From: Azorinus chamasolen
Taxonomy: Eukaryota > Mollusca > Bivalvia > Cardiida > Solecurtidae
Assembly: GCA_963576725.1 (NCBI GenBank)
Contig: OY755240.1
Location: forward strand, 15,554,378-15,618,377
DNA length: 64,000 bases
Direction: 5' to 3'
Shown: piece after piece, positions 1-13,020 of the stretch
Layout of the letters: the number at the start of each line of letters is the position of its first letter
How positions within the stretch are numbered: the first letter of the stretch is position 1
Translations under genes and position numbers: made by a program
Notes under the pieces: generated by a model
What the model was told of the DNA's origin: nothing
Databases searched by the model: none
What the model saw: only the letters and a program-made list of their open reading frames with translations

Positions 1-1615
1 CTAGTGCATGTTTACAATCTTCGCTGATTCCTGACAACGATAATGTACTGTAGAAGGATTCAAGTGGTGGCAAGTTTTTCTCATTAAAGCGATTCCAATC
101 GTCCATATACTCATACGGGTAGACTCCCTTCCACATTAGTAGTGAACGCCTTACCACGTCGGGTTCATATTGGGTAGTAATTGTAAAGGTCTCCGGAGGA
201 TTGGCTGACACCAGTCTATCAAGGTTGGAGAGAAGGAATTGGGCACTATCTATAAAACGAAGTTGATTGAGTCTGAAGGATATATATTTTTCCGTATTAT
301 TTGGAATGCACGTTATTTCTCCTTTCATTTTTGAAATTGCCTGTATCAGTAGATGGGAGTCATATCCACTAAGATTATGGAAGACCACCGGAATGGCAGT
401 TATGAAGGGTTTAATTTTCAATTTTAGGTTACAGGCATTATGAGCCGCTCCCCGATATTTTCCAGTGAGGTGGCAGTGGTCGCGGACAGAGTCACCCTCG
501 AGAGGTTTTTGGCAAACGTGCATGATTGTGGACCTTTCATGATTTTCTATATTTGTTTGTCATCAACGTGTTCTTAGGTTTAGCGAATACGGGTTTTTTT
601 TATTTTCCATGCTACTTTTTATAATGAGCGAAGGAAGTGTTATGTCGCGTTTGGTCCTCTATACTCAACTGGGGTCCATGTTTTCCCATAATACCTGAAT
701 ATTACGTAAGAATAACTACAGGCCTCGTGGTATTGGGTGTTCCTAGTATTACTTTTTGAAGGGTCTAGTTCGGGTCCTTCTATTTTTCTGAAAGAGATTC
801 AAAGTCTGCATAAATGGTAAAGGGGACTGGAAATTGTTTTTGGTTTATTTTTTCCTTCCGTTGGCATATCAGTTCGCACTGCGGTTTGACCAATTACTTG
901 ACAGTCTGATTTATGGGTCTCGAGTAGGTCTTCCCGGGTGTAACCATGGAGGCATCTCTCACAGAAGTACTTACGGGTTTTATGTTTACTTCCTTTATAT
1001 AATAAGCGGTTTAGGTTTTTATCGCTGTATAGCGAAGTTTTTCGCCCTCTTCTATCAGGAGTAAGTTAATTCTTCGCATGGAGGCTGGCTGTTTGCTTAT
1101 ATGGTGACTTTCAATTCTAGCTCCTACTGGTTTGCATTCCCATCTAAACACATTTATAGCTAAATTATTTTATTTCTCAAGTTTGGGTATTTGGGAGACA
1201 GGTGTTTGAGAGTTAGTTCCTTTTCGGTTTAGGCGGTCTTTCACGTTATTATATTTAGAAGGTCTTTGAGGGTTCTTTACTACCGGAAATAATATCGCGA
1301 GAATACTCCACCATACACAGTCGTCGTCCTCGTTTTGCATTTATCACCGCATGTTTACTTTTTACAACTTAAAGGAAGTTCTTTGTAAGAACCCCCTCTT
1401 AACGGTTAATACCGTGTTATGTCCAAACATGAATTCTCCACTTGGTCAACCACCAATCCAGAGCCTCTCTGGGTCCATTTCTCGAGATTTTCGAGAAGTT
1501 TGGGAAATACTTCTTCTAAAATCTCGTCAATTTCGTTCGCATGTTGAATTACCTTCTGCTTGCTCCGTAAGACTGGGTCGGTGTATTCCTCAACTCCATA
1601 CGGGTGGTACTAAAC
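1..1615 (-). pseudogene. Protein-primed family-B DNA polymerase remnant (Maverick/adintovirus type), partial
   Basis: Reading the minus strand from about 1615 down to the window edge gives, in family order: an N-terminal region with a GSG motif near 1450, a segment with a CVWWS-like motif near 1310, the NLLLIE segment near 1055, a Cys-rich finger with the pattern FCxxCLxG...H...C at about 900-975, and a YADFES exonuclease I-like motif near 796-815. A last block, 1-559, is open for about 186 codons. It carries HCHLTG (463-480), an FHNLSGYDSH exonuclease II-like motif (353-385) and a WKGVYPYEYMD motif (101-133). The polymerase palm motifs would lie beyond the left edge. Upstream of 559 the frame is broken: a TGA at 560-562, a stop just after YADFES, and several shifts between about 1100 and 1400. 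This domain order is typical of the self-synthesising DNA transposon/adintovirus polymerase, which replicates the element by protein priming. The order is seen in the sequence; the family name is recognised from memory and needs a profile search. Confidence 0.8.
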
Positions 1616-1649
1616 AGAGACAACAAGTGTCAACTAGAGACAACTAGAG

Positions 1650-2661
1650 ACAACTAACTTAAAAAGGCGTTTTATGGTATTATTTATATATTCAGATAAA
1701 GTAGTATTATACCGTACCAGATTGAAAATTATCAGTTTGGATCCAAAATAATGTCTTAGATTGCATTTTGAACCCCTGTTGCACCCCAATTACACCAACT
1801 ATATTCCGCCGAGTATAGCCGACTCAGAGTCAACTGGAGTCAACAAGGGATATACCTCTTATTAACTGTGTTAATGTGGAGAATTATATTATAATGATAA
1901 AAGAAGTTATTATTTTTATTATTTCTGTTGTTTTCATTTTAATCAGAACATGTAAAGTGAGATAGTTCATTAATTTTGATCGCTGTACACACGATAGCTG
2001 ATTATGTGTTGACATGTGATTTACAAAGTCGTGATAATCGCACATAAGCTACTACTGTTTGAGCACCGGTCCATTTGAGCACTATGTAGACCCAGATCAG
2101 TCATTTCACCGTCAATATGGGTTTTGATCAAGATATGTGGGGTTTGATCTGGCAAAGGAAACACTTTTTTCAGACGAATGCAGTGAATACAATGAAGACC
2201 CTGATCAGTCACCGAGTTGACAGTGTAGACACAGAAATTCATATTTTGATTACGTTTTTATTGAACGCATCAGTCACACTAACGTACTCGTACATGTGCA
2301 CAAGTTAGTGCGCCCAGGAATCGGGACGAGGACCCGGCGTTTTTTGAGCCCCGAATTTTGAATTTTTAAAACTTATGCCAATGTTCAAAAAAATACTCAA
2401 AACTCCTCAAAATAATTTCGATCAATTGTTACAAGATAACACTATTTACAGCTATTTACAAACATCCCGCATATATTAAAGTAATCTGTTAATCTGGCTA
2501 AATAATTTAAATGTTTGTTTAAAATACATTTAAAATCAGATTATAAACCAAATAGACAAATTTGGTAATAGTGGATGGAAAGTCGGCAGTTTAAACGCCT
2601 AATTACTTTCTCCAAACTTTATTCGATGGAGAATATATAACTATCATAATGTGAATAACAT
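1650..2661. other. No gene seen; degenerate repeat sequence
   Basis: I see no coding signal here. There are short tandem copies of a 'gacaactaga' type motif at 1618-1655. A weak, diverged hairpin-MITE core lies around 2085-2240, where 'gacccagatcag' and 'gaccctgatcag' face each other. The rest is AT-rich and unassigned. Confidence 0.5.
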
Positions 2662-2916
2662 TTAACCCTTTCCCTCATATAAACGTGTTTTCACGCTTCT
2701 GCAAACAGAGAAGCCCCAGATCAGATGGCTCCTCTAGGAGCCATCTGATCGGGGTCTGCTCTGTTTGCTTATGGAATTTTGAAAGAGCGATATGTTTCAT
2801 TACTGTCTAAAATGGCTATAATGTTTCATGTTCCTTATTTCATTATAACTATTTTGTCCATGAATATTCAGTAAGTATTGAAATCTGGAATAAACACTGA
2901 ACAGGGAAAGGGTTAA
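2662..2916. mobile_element. Hairpin MITE with TTAACCCTTTCCCT termini
   Basis: A 255-bp non-coding element with inverted ends (TTAACCCTTTCCCT at the left, AGGGAAAGGGTTAA at the right). It has a strong palindromic core at about 2706-2770, built on 'agatcagatggctcct' and its complement, flanked by 'gcaaacagag' and 'ctctgtttgc'. It has no coding capacity. It is the clearest example of the most abundant small repeat family in the window. The TTAA ends are compatible with a TTAA target site, but the transposase family is unknown. Confidence 0.8.
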
Positions 2917-3194
2917 ACGTTGAGATTGGCTCAGATCGTTTCAGAACCATGGCCTAAATCAGAGACAGATAACGTCCTTTGTCAGCCATGCTTTTAAAAC
3001 GGATAGCCAAATGTAATAGTTTACGGCACATATCGTTAGTCTAAGTTATAACTGACCATTTGAATTAACCATGGCAAAAAAAGGATGACCGAATAATATA
3101 GTAATTGTTGAATTAATAGTTAGCACCTGACCTATTTCGGTACTGTTAGTTGTAAAATATTAACATAACATGGTAGTGGCAAGAAAACGAAATT

Positions 3195-4085
3195 ACTATG
3201 AGGAGTATAAAAAGAGTCCTTTTGATGCGGGTTGAAGGTTCGAGGTTTTGGAAATTTTGAAATTTGAAAGCCTCGCGAGCCTTTTTTGCCGTTGCTCGGG
3301 GTTAAGTTGTGTCCGAGTCTCATGAGAGACTCGACCTGAAGCCTGGCTGGAAAGTTCAAATTTTCCTGTATCATGTAGAGCCCCTCGAAGGTCACGTGTT
3401 TGATCTTGCTCCAGTTCGTACAATTGTCAAACCAGATCGGGGAGTTTCTGCACGGCCCAGTTAGTAGTTGCGTTTAATAACGTAAGTGTACGACTCGTTG
3501 CAGTTGTTGTACCATAGACATGGTAACCACTAACCACGGATGCTGCAGTCGAGTGTGGAATACATGCCGTTCAATATTCGGCATTAATCTTTTTGCCAGA
3601 TATGGAACGTCACAGTCTGCGATGATCTCACTTTAAGCTCATATATTTGGAGCTTAAAATACCATCAGATCCAGACAATCTGTTAATAACCACAGAAACT
3701 TCAAGCTGGGCCAAATGTTCCGTAGGTTCTCTACAGCATTGTCTTTGAGGTGTTTTGCACATAGGTCCCTAGTTGCTTTCACATATACCCCGTCATTCCA
3801 AACAAAATCAGTGAATTTTACTGAGATTTCTTGGGACCTATCAGCACTGTGGGATAAAGACTTGCCAGGGGTAGAAGTGTCTCAGACGCCTCACTGTCAT
3901 CAATAATGATTGGATCACTAACTAAATTTTCAGGGATTAGTGGCACAACATGGTCGGGTTTCCAAAAGGATCTTATTCAATTAACACCAGACCATAAAAT
4001 TTGTACACTTTCTCTGGACCGAGAATTTCGGAATTTGAACGTGGTGTTCAGAATTCTAATGTTAAAGTCGGCTGGGTCGTTAACG
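3195..4085 (-). pseudogene. Unrecognised coding-like remnant, possibly part of the integrated viral element
   Basis: On the minus strand, 4085-3660 and 3600-3195 read as protein-like sequence in stretches of 40-80 residues, with frame changes and occasional stops between them (for example a stop just upstream of 3424). Composition is that of a normal soluble protein rather than low-complexity translation. One stretch has a proline/acidic run (IIIDDSE near 3900); another is charged and helical-looking (QDQTRDLRGALHDTG near 3370-3410). It has the same strand and general position as the polymerase remnant. I do not recognise a family, and no function is proposed. Confidence 0.33.
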
Positions 4086-4429
4086 ACATGATAAACAGAC
4101 TATCGGCCTGCCTGTTACTGTGCTTGCAGCATGCATGATCCAAGCACAGGAATACGCAGACATCTGCGCACAGTTTCGTGGCTTCTGCGAATGAGGGACT
4201 GACGTCTGGAATTTGTGTTTTTTAATATATGTATTATTCTTTATTATAGTCTCAATTACATACAATATAATAATACACAGAATATAAATATGTACATATC
4301 ACACACATGTATGTAACCATTCTAAATTTAAAAATACTAGATACTTTAATATTTCTCTCACTTCATATATCTTATAGGTGAAAAACAAATAATACCCCGA
4401 TCAGATCGTTTTGAATGACGGTTAACATA

Positions 4430-4675
4430 AGGCTTAACTAATTATTATTAACGCATATATGCAAACATAGTAGACTCAGAGTAGACGGCTACTATACAGG
4501 AGTCGTCTGAAGCGTCTGCTCAATTTGCTAGAGGAATTTGATAGATCTGTTTCTTTATTTTCTAAAATGGCTACAAATGTTCCACCTTCCATATTTCATT
4601 ATAACTATTTTGTTCATGAATATTAAGTAGGTATAGAAAGTTGGACCAACTATAGAACAGGGAAAGGGTTAAAAG
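4430..4675. mobile_element. Degenerate hairpin MITE (CCCTTTCCCT family)
   Basis: A diverged palindromic core at about 4465-4535 ('gtagacggctac' with its partner 'ggagtcgtctg') is followed by the right end 'cagggaaagggttaa' at about 4658-4673. The left end is not clear. A further fragment of the family is at about 4880-4950, with 'gggtctactctgtttgcaaa' and a 'gagggaaaggg' end. Confidence 0.5.
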
Positions 4676-5362
4676 ACATGGTAAAAGTTAAACTGGTAAA
4701 AAGTTAAACTACATATCTCTTGACACACGCCGCTAGTTATCGGTGATCGATGATCCAATCATCGGGATTAGCACCTCTGATGATAATGTATTAGGCTCAA
4801 GGCACGGTTAATCTTCACCTGTCACTTGCCACGTGCCGCAATTAACATATCAATACTCAATCAAATATCTACCGGTATGCAAACTGAAGCTGCTGAATCT
4901 GGGTCTACTCTGTTTGCAAAGGCGTATCTATGAGGGAAAGGGATAATTAACACTCGTTGATTTATTACAAACAAACACGGCAGTTAATTTTGCTGGTCCA
5001 TATCCATAGCCGTCGCAATTACTTAGAAGATTTTTAGAAGATTATTATTTGAAATATTGTGAATACACGATATCCATTCATGCTATCAGACCGGGGAAAT
5101 GCCTTATAGAGCAGTGATATGGTGTTTCGATTTGAATTATAGCGTATTTCTATTTCGAACCTCAAGAGTCAACCTGTGTCCTAGAGAGGCTGGTTGTCAC
5201 TGGCGACTCGTTGTAAAAGCGTGTTAATATTCTGAGAAAAATAGATGACTGCTCATCAAGAGTGGTGATTTCTTTGATAAATAAGACACAGTTAATGGAA
5301 ATCTGTGGTCAAATAAGCTTTCAAGGACGATTGCAGTGAATGAACCCATCGATTTTTGAGCA

Positions 5363-5562
5363 NNNNNNNNNNNNNNNNNNNNNNNNNNNNNNNNNNNNNN
5401 NNNNNNNNNNNNNNNNNNNNNNNNNNNNNNNNNNNNNNNNNNNNNNNNNNNNNNNNNNNNNNNNNNNNNNNNNNNNNNNNNNNNNNNNNNNNNNNNNNNN
5501 NNNNNNNNNNNNNNNNNNNNNNNNNNNNNNNNNNNNNNNNNNNNNNNNNNNNNNNNNNNNNN
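5363..5562. other. Assembly gap of 200 Ns
   Basis: Exactly 200 N bases, a typical scaffolding placeholder. It sits at the outer end of the left satellite array, so the true size of that array and the joining of sequence across this point are uncertain. Confidence 0.98.
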
Positions 5563-8500
5563 AAAATGATAAAATATTATATAATATATAATATTATATA
5601 TATAATATATAATTTTGGAAAAAATTTTTTTTATCAATTTAAAACAATACCATGAAAAAAAATGACTTTTTGGCATATGTTCATAATATATAATATTATA
5701 TAATATAATATATACTATTTTACTACAGTTTGTGTTAAAACTTCACAACTCATTTTGTAGTAATATTGCATGTATATGAAATGATATAGTATAAAATGAT
5801 AAAATATTATATAATATATAATATTATATATATAATATATAATTTTTGAAAAAATTTTTTTTATCAATTTAAAACAATACCATGAAAAAAAATGACTTTT
5901 TGGCATATGTTCATAATATATAATATTATATAATATAATATATATTATTTTGTATTATGTATAATAATACTAATATAACATATAACAAAATGTTATAAAC
6001 AATAATAACATCGCTGAATGTAGTAATTACTACAAAACGGGTTACTACAATTTGCGTGAAACCCTCCCAACCCGTTTTGTAGCAACGTTGCAAATTGTAG
6101 TAATTACTACAAAGTGGGTTGGCATGCAAAGTTCAATATGTAGTAAACTCCTATTACACCGAGCATGGTTGTGTGACTGCAACCAAATTTGGGGTGGTCC
6201 TTCATATTGACAATATCCGAGTGCACAGTAAAAATCTTTTCGATACCTTGCCTACTTAAGGAAATAGAGTCAAAAACAGTTTACTACATTTCGTATGGGA
6301 CCTTGCGACCCGTTTTGTAGTAACGTTGCAAATTGTAGTAATTTTCAAATTGTAGTAATTACTACAAAGTGGGTTACTACTGTTTGTTTAAAAACTTGAC
6401 AACTCATTTTGTAGTAATTGTGCATAAATATGAAATGATATAGTATAAAATGATAAAATATTATATAATATATAATATTATATATATAATATATAATTTT
6501 TGAAAAAAATTTTTTTATCAATTTAAAACAATACCATGAAAAAAAATGACTTTTTGGCATATGTTCATAATATATAATATTATATAATATAATATATACT
6601 ATTTTACTACAGTTTGTGTTAAAACTTCACAACTCATTTTGTAGTAATATTGCATGTATATGAAATGATATAGTATAAAATGATAAAATATTATATAATA
6701 TATAATATTATATATATAATATATAATTTTTGAAAAAATTTTTTTTATCAATTTAAAACAATACCATGAAAAAAAATTTCTTTTTGGCATATGTTCATAA
6801 TATATAATATTATATAATATAATATATACTATTTTACTACAGTTTGTGTTAAAACTTCACAACTCATTTTGTAGTAACATTGCATGTATATGAAATGATA
6901 TAGTATAAAATGATAAAATATTATATAATATATAATATTATATATATAATATATAATTTTTGAAATTTTTTTTTTATCAATTTAAAACAATACCATGAAA
7001 AAAATGACTTTTTGGCATATGTTCATAATATATAATATTATATAATATAATATATATTATTTTGTATTATGTATAATAATACTAATATAACATATAACAA
7101 AATGTTATAAACAATAATAACATCGCTGAATGTAGTAATTACTACAAAACGGGTTACTACACTTTGCGTGAAACCCTCCCAACCCGTTTTGTAGTAACGT
7201 TGCAAATTGTAGTAATTACTACAAAGTGGGTTGGCATGCAAAGTTCAATATGTAGTAAACTCCTATTACACCGAGCATGGTTGTGTGACTGCAACCAAAT
7301 TTGGGGTGGTCCTTCATATTGACAATATCCGAGTGCACAGTAAAAATCTTTTCGATACCTTGCCTACTTAAGGAAATAGAGTCAAAAACAGTTTACTACA
7401 TTTCGTATGGGACCTTGCGACCCGTTTTGTAGTAACGTTGCAAATTGTAGTAATTACTACAAAGTGGGTTACTACAGTTTGTTTAAAAACTTGACAACTC
7501 ATTTTGTAGTAATTGTGCATAAATATGAAATGATATAGTATAAAATGATAAAATATTATATAATATATAATATTATATATATAATATATAATTTTTGAAA
7601 AAAAATTTTTTATCAATTTAAAACAATACCATGAAAAAAAATGACTTTTTGGCATATGTTCATAATATATAATATTATATAATATAATATATACTATTTT
7701 ACTACAGTTTGTGTTAAAACTTCACAACTCATTTTGTAGTAACATTGCATGTATATGAAATGATATAGTATAAAATGATAAAATATTATATAATATATAA
7801 TATTATATATATAATATATAATTTTTGAAAAAAATTTTTTTATCAATTTAAAACAATACCATGAAAAAAATTGACTTTTTGGCATATGTTCATAATATAT
7901 AATATTATATAATATAATATATATTATTTTGTATTATGTATAATAATACTAATATAACATATAACAAAATGTTATAAACAATAATAACATCGCTGAATGT
8001 AGTAATTACTACAAAACGGGTTACTACAATTTGCGTGAAACCCTCCCAACCCGTTTTGTAGTAACGTTGCAAATTGTAGTAATTACTACAAAGTGGGTTG
8101 GTATGCAAAGTTCAATATGTAGTAAACTCCTATTACACCGAGCATTGTTGTGTGACTGCAACCAAATTTGGGGTGGTCCTTCATATTGACAATATCCGAG
8201 TGCACAGTAAAAATCTTTTCGATACCTTGCCTACTTAAGGAAATAGAGTCAAAAACAGTTTACTACATTTCGTATGGGACCTTGCGACCCGTTTTGTAGT
8301 AATGTTGCAAATTGTAGTAATTACTACAAAGTGGGTTACTACAGTTTGTTTAAAAACTTGACAACTCATTTTGTAGTAATATTGCATGTATATGAAATGA
8401 TATAGTATAAAATGATAAAATATTATATAATATATAATATTATATATATAATATATAATTTTTGAAATTTTTTTTTTTATCAATTTAAAACAATACCATG

Positions 8501-9405
8501 AAAAAAATGACTTTTTGGCATATGTTCATAATATATAATATTATATACTATAATATATATTATTTTGTATTATGTATAATAATACTAATATAACATATAA
8601 CAAAATGTTATAAACAATAATAACATCGCTGAATGTAGTAATTACTACAAAACGGGTTACTACAATTTGCGTGAAACCCTCCCAACCCGTTTTGTAGTAA
8701 CGTTGCAAATTGTAGTAATTACTACAAAGTGGGTTGGTATGCAAAGTTCAATATGTAGTAAACTCCTATTACACCGAGCATGGTTGTGTGACTGCAACCA
8801 AATTTGGGGTGGTCCTTCATATTGACAATATCCGAGTGCACAGTAAAAATATTTTCGATACCTTGCCTACTTAATGAAATAGAGTCAAAAACAGTTTACT
8901 ACATTTCGTATGGGACCTTGCGACCCGTTTTGTAGTAACGTTGCAAATTGTAGTAATTACTACAAAGTGGGTTACATTTTGTAGTAATTGTGCATAAATA
9001 TGAAATGATATAGTATAAAATGATAAAATATTATATAATATATATAATATTATATATATAATACATACTTGGATTTTTTTTATCAATTTTAAACAATACC
9101 ATGAAATAAAATGACTTTTTGGCATATGTTCATAATATATAATATTATATAATATAATATATACTATTTTACTACAGTTTGTTTTAAAACTTCACAACTC
9201 ATTTTGTAGTAATATTGCATGTATATGAAATGATATCATATAAAATGATTAAATATCACATAATATTATATAATTTATATAATGTATATATTTTTTAAAT
9301 TTTTATAAAAAAAATTATAATCGATAGGAAAAAATACCATGAAATAAAATGACTTTTTGGCATATTTTTATAATATATAATATGATATATAATAATAAGG
9401 GTAAT
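5563..9405 (-). repeat. Left satellite array (higher-order tandem repeat, minus orientation)
   Basis: Tandem copies of an AT-rich satellite, in reverse orientation to the array at 17165-24996. Using one anchor ('ggttggcatgcaa' and variants) the unit boundaries fall at about 6129, 7241, 8108 and 8744, giving periods of about 1112, 867 and 636. Each unit contains a GTAGTAATTACTAC palindrome, an inverted pair of 'tactacaaaacgggtt', long TATAATAT runs, and a non-AT-rich core of about 150 bp (for example 6150-6290). Modules of about 230 bp are duplicated inside some units. Short open frames recur here only because the repeat recurs. The inner end (9240-9405) is more diverged. Confidence 0.93.
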
Positions 9406-11082
9406 CACACAAACTTAAAATGCAAGTAATGCCAAGCTCACTTGCATGAACGTGTGTAGCACTGTGTCCAATTATTATCCCTTATCGCCGGTCCTAATCG
9501 CCTTTTAAACCTTAACTCTTTCCAATTTTGTTTATATCTATAACAATTCTAAATACCTAATAAATATTCATTGACCAAATAGTTATAATGAAATATGGAC
9601 GGTGGAATATTGTAGCATTTTAGAAATTGATCTATAATTTTTCATTAACAAGCAGGAGCCATTTGATCTGGATCTTATCTGTTTGCAAATACGTGAAAAT
9701 GCGTTTATATGAAGGAACATTTTAAATAATCCATGAATATCCGTGTAAACAATGGCTATTTACAATGGCAACTGTACACTAGCTGGATGTCTTGGTATTG
9801 TAGAAACTGTAGAGTCTATTGTAACTTCATAAGCAAACACAACAGGCCCAGATTTGAGACGGCTGCTACAGTAGAGCCATATGCTATGGGTCTACTGTTC
9901 TCAAATTCGTATTTATGTAGTAACTGATCAAAAGCGACTGTTCAGAGTAGACCCAGATCCGGTGGACCCTATAATACCTGTTTGATCCTCGGAGTCGTCT
10001 GATCAGGGTCCACACTTTTTTAGCTACTTGGACTATATAGCTCTGAATAGTTTTGTATTTGGAAAAACAATAACCCATATCAATTATAATTATTTCTTAT
10101 AAAATAGCCATAATGTAAAAGACTAATACACGGTATCTTCTGTCAAGTACTAAAAAAGTTAAAATAATTGCAAAAGGTTTGACAGGGCATTTCCACCAGA
10201 TAAAAAGACAATGAATATTCATGTAAGATATAGTGATTTTATGAATACTAATTATCTGTTGTTTTATTAAGACATGTGGACAAGATATCAACAGAATCCG
10301 ATCTATATCATTTTATGCGCAAACAGCAGACTCCTATCTAATAGTTTCGTTTGGGTCTATCCTATTTGCAAAGGTATAGATGTGTGTCTATCTCCAGTAA
10401 AGAGTTATGCATGTAGTCGTAATTATCATTTCTTAAATATTCATTAACCCTTAACTCTATGAATATTCATGTAAGAAATAATTGCATTATGAAAAGTAAT
10501 TAGAATTATTATTAAAATAGCATATGGTCACAGGAAGGTTTGGCCATGGGTCTACTCTGTTTGCAAAAGCGTAGAACGATGTATTTATGGAGTAAAGGGA
10601 TATTAAGCGGGTTATGCAGGTCCAGTCTGTGGTTTGGAAATATTGACAAATACTCTCCTGGGTCTTGGAAATTTTCAACAAAATCTAGGCCCATAACTCC
10701 ATCAATGTTCATTGCGATTGGATGAAAACTCGTCAGATGCACAAGTGAACACCCTGAATAATATAATCACAAAGAGTCATGTTGTTTCTAGGATAAATGC
10801 TTTTAAAGTTGTTAAAATTCAATATGTTCACAAAATCAAGGTCCATTACTTTGTTAATATGCGACACAAACTTAAAATTCTTATTTTCACAAACCAGCTT
10901 TAAATAACCTTGTAGGAGATATGGTCTAGACGCGAAGCGTGACAGACGGATCGACAGAATCGAGAAAAGCTATAGTCCCCCAACTACTAAATGGTGGGGG
11001 ACTAATAATGAAATCATGAATATTAGTTATATTAATGGTTGTAATAGCATATGGACACACTAACGTTTTTGGTCATTGCAGA
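9406..11082. other. Spacer between inverted arrays, left part: hairpin MITE remnants, no gene
   Basis: No coding signal. A MITE with 'ttaactctttcca' and 'tgaaggaacattttaa' ends occupies about 9513-9724. Diverged hairpin cores are seen at about 9925-10020 ('gtagacccagatccggtgg' facing 'gagtcgtctgatcagggtc'), 10315-10375 and 10545-10600. A small 'agtcccccaac...ggtgggggact' hairpin lies at 10973-11003, next to a fragment of a mollusc dispersed repeat (10905-11010). Confidence 0.5.
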
Positions 11083-11340
11083 AACTAGAATCATTATCGA
11101 TAATATAAATTCTGAAAGGGTGTGATCCCCGAGAGCAAAAATTGCAACACAAAAAGAGAAAATTGCAGACTCGGTTTTATTGAGTCTGTTCATGAACAGT
11201 AATTGAAAGTGCAACACTGCTCACGCCCCCTAGCACCGGCTTAAGCGGTATTCAATTTTCAGAACAAGAAGTACTGAAATTCATGATCTCGAAGGATCAA
11301 AAGGTATAACAACACTGAGAATGAAGTACGGGGTATATGT
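11083..11340 (+). repeat. Dispersed ~285-bp satellite monomer, copy 1 (diverged)
   Basis: Related to the copies at 26634, 31186, 31469, 36113 and 38939. It shares 'ttctgaaa', 'gcagactcggttttattgagtctgttcatga', 'cgccccctagcaccggcttaagc' and 'gatctcgaaggatca' in the same order and the same strand. Non-coding. A hairpin MITE fragment (about 11355-11460) follows directly. Confidence 0.7.
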
Positions 11341-11614
11341 TATGAAGTATATCATAAACAGAGTAGACCCTGATCAGACGGCTTAAACGGGAGTCGCCTG
11401 ATCTGGGTCTACTCTGTTTGCATACGCATAGAAAGGCATATTCATGGAGTAAAGATTTAAAATGCTGCGTTATGGTCAATTCATAATGTAAACTACAAAC
11501 TTTTCTCTTTTATATGATCTTTTTTGGTATATTTATTCGAAGAGCTTGGGTCTTAAAAAGTCTACGGCAAAATGGGTTAATAGTAAAGAAATTATAGTCA
11601 AAGTTTTATAAGGA

Positions 11615-12700
11615 CAAGGGGGTCATTTGCCCTATATCGCTCACCTGAATTACGACTTGAACTGAAATTTACACACAGTTTGGATCAAGATCTGATACCA
11701 AATTAATGACTGGCTGACCAAGATCCAAGCTGCTTACAATTTGTGACAATTTTGTCTTAGGTCAAAATGCCTAAATCTGATCTTTTAGAAATTCAAGCAG
11801 AAGACAATTCTAAAGCAGACATCCTGGTAAGGTTTTGAAAGATCCCATGATTAACTGCGAGATTAGTTTTTATTGAAACGTGTGATAGAAAATTCCAACT
11901 AGTATTTGATTTTATTGTAATTATTTACTGCATTGTAATATATTATCTCCAGTCGGCACACATATATTTGATCGAAATTCAAAATGTCCATGTTTCATTT
12001 TACTGCAGACAACACTCTTGATATACAGTCAACTGCAGGTCATGTTCATGTCACTATGTGTTCCAACTACCTTTTGCACTCTTAGCAATTAACTGTTTCA
12101 ATGCCTAAGAATTGCCGTTATATTTCCGTCTGCTTCAAGTTTAAGAATGGACGTTTGTTCAATGTCTTTGCAAAAAGATAAACAGTGTGTCAAACAGTTT
12201 GGATCCTGATGAGAGGCCGAGCTACACGTCGTCTCATCTGGGTCCAAAACTGTTTTGCATATGATATTACAGACCCGTTTATGGCTTTGAAGGGGTTAAT
12301 GTCTGCAAATATTGTCGCCTGCTTCATTTTTTCCTTCCATATCTATTCAAAAATAAATGTCAGAGTGAAAAACAGTTTTGACCCTGATGAGTGCCAAGTT
12401 ACTCGGCGTTTCATATGGATTCAGAATGTTTGCAAAGCTTGTTATAAATGCTACGAACCAAAGCAAACGCAACTTGAACAAAACGCATACCTTTTTAGAG
12501 GGACAGTTCCTTTTATTATACTTAAACATTTTAAATGAGGCTATGTGTTTTATAATGTCCAAGCTGGTCTAAAACGGCCGGAAGTCAGTTTAAAATAATG
12601 ATTTGTGTATGTACATGTATATATATACCTAACTATATTGATGCATGACACTTTAACAAAATATTCTGTCTGTATGTCATATAATTTATAGGAGACACAC
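11615..12700. repeat. Mollusc-type dispersed repeats and hairpin fragments
   Basis: At 11615-11830 there is a fragment beginning 'acaagggggtcatttgccc' followed by 'tatatcgctcacctga', a dispersed repeat I recognise from mollusc genomes. At about 12190-12260 and 12370-12430 are two copies of another hairpin core ('cagtttggatcctgatgag' facing 'ctcatctgggtccaaaactg'). I see no gene. Confidence 0.5.
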
Positions 12701-12770
12701 ACACTAAACGGGACACCTAAAGAAGATAGACATTAAGAAAGAGAGGGAGATTGCGTGCCTGTGTGCGTGC

Positions 12771-12788
12771 GTGTGTGTGTGTGTGTGT

Positions 12789-12878
<90 letters not shown>

Positions 12879-13010
12879 CAGACAGACAGACAGACAGAGA
12901 CAGACAGAGATAGAGAGAGACAGAGAGCCAGAGAGAGACAGAGAGAGAGATAGACAGACAGACAGACAATGGCAGAAAGACAGAAAGACAGACAGAGACA
13001 GACATACATA
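12771..13010. repeat. Compound microsatellite (GT)n-(GA)n-(GACA)n
   Basis: A short (GT)n run passes into (GA)n and then into degenerate (GACA)n/(GATA)n. All long open frames across it are low-complexity translations (Arg/Glu or Ser/Leu runs) and are not genes. Confidence 0.95.
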
Positions 13011-13020
13011 AAGAGAGAAC

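Noticed and set aside
2706..2770. Hairpin as a transcription terminator
   Set aside because: It is the core of a dispersed MITE family found many times in the window with no gene upstream, and the DNA appears eukaryotic.
3715..4091. Two plus-strand open frames
   Set aside because: The minus strand over the same interval reads as more protein-like sequence, and the plus-strand frames look like its shadows.
5563..9405. Repeated short open frames (starting MPKSHFFSWYCF and MHANPLCSNYY) in the left array
   Set aside because: They recur because the satellite recurs, are AT-rich translations with no recognisable domain, and many lack an ATG start.
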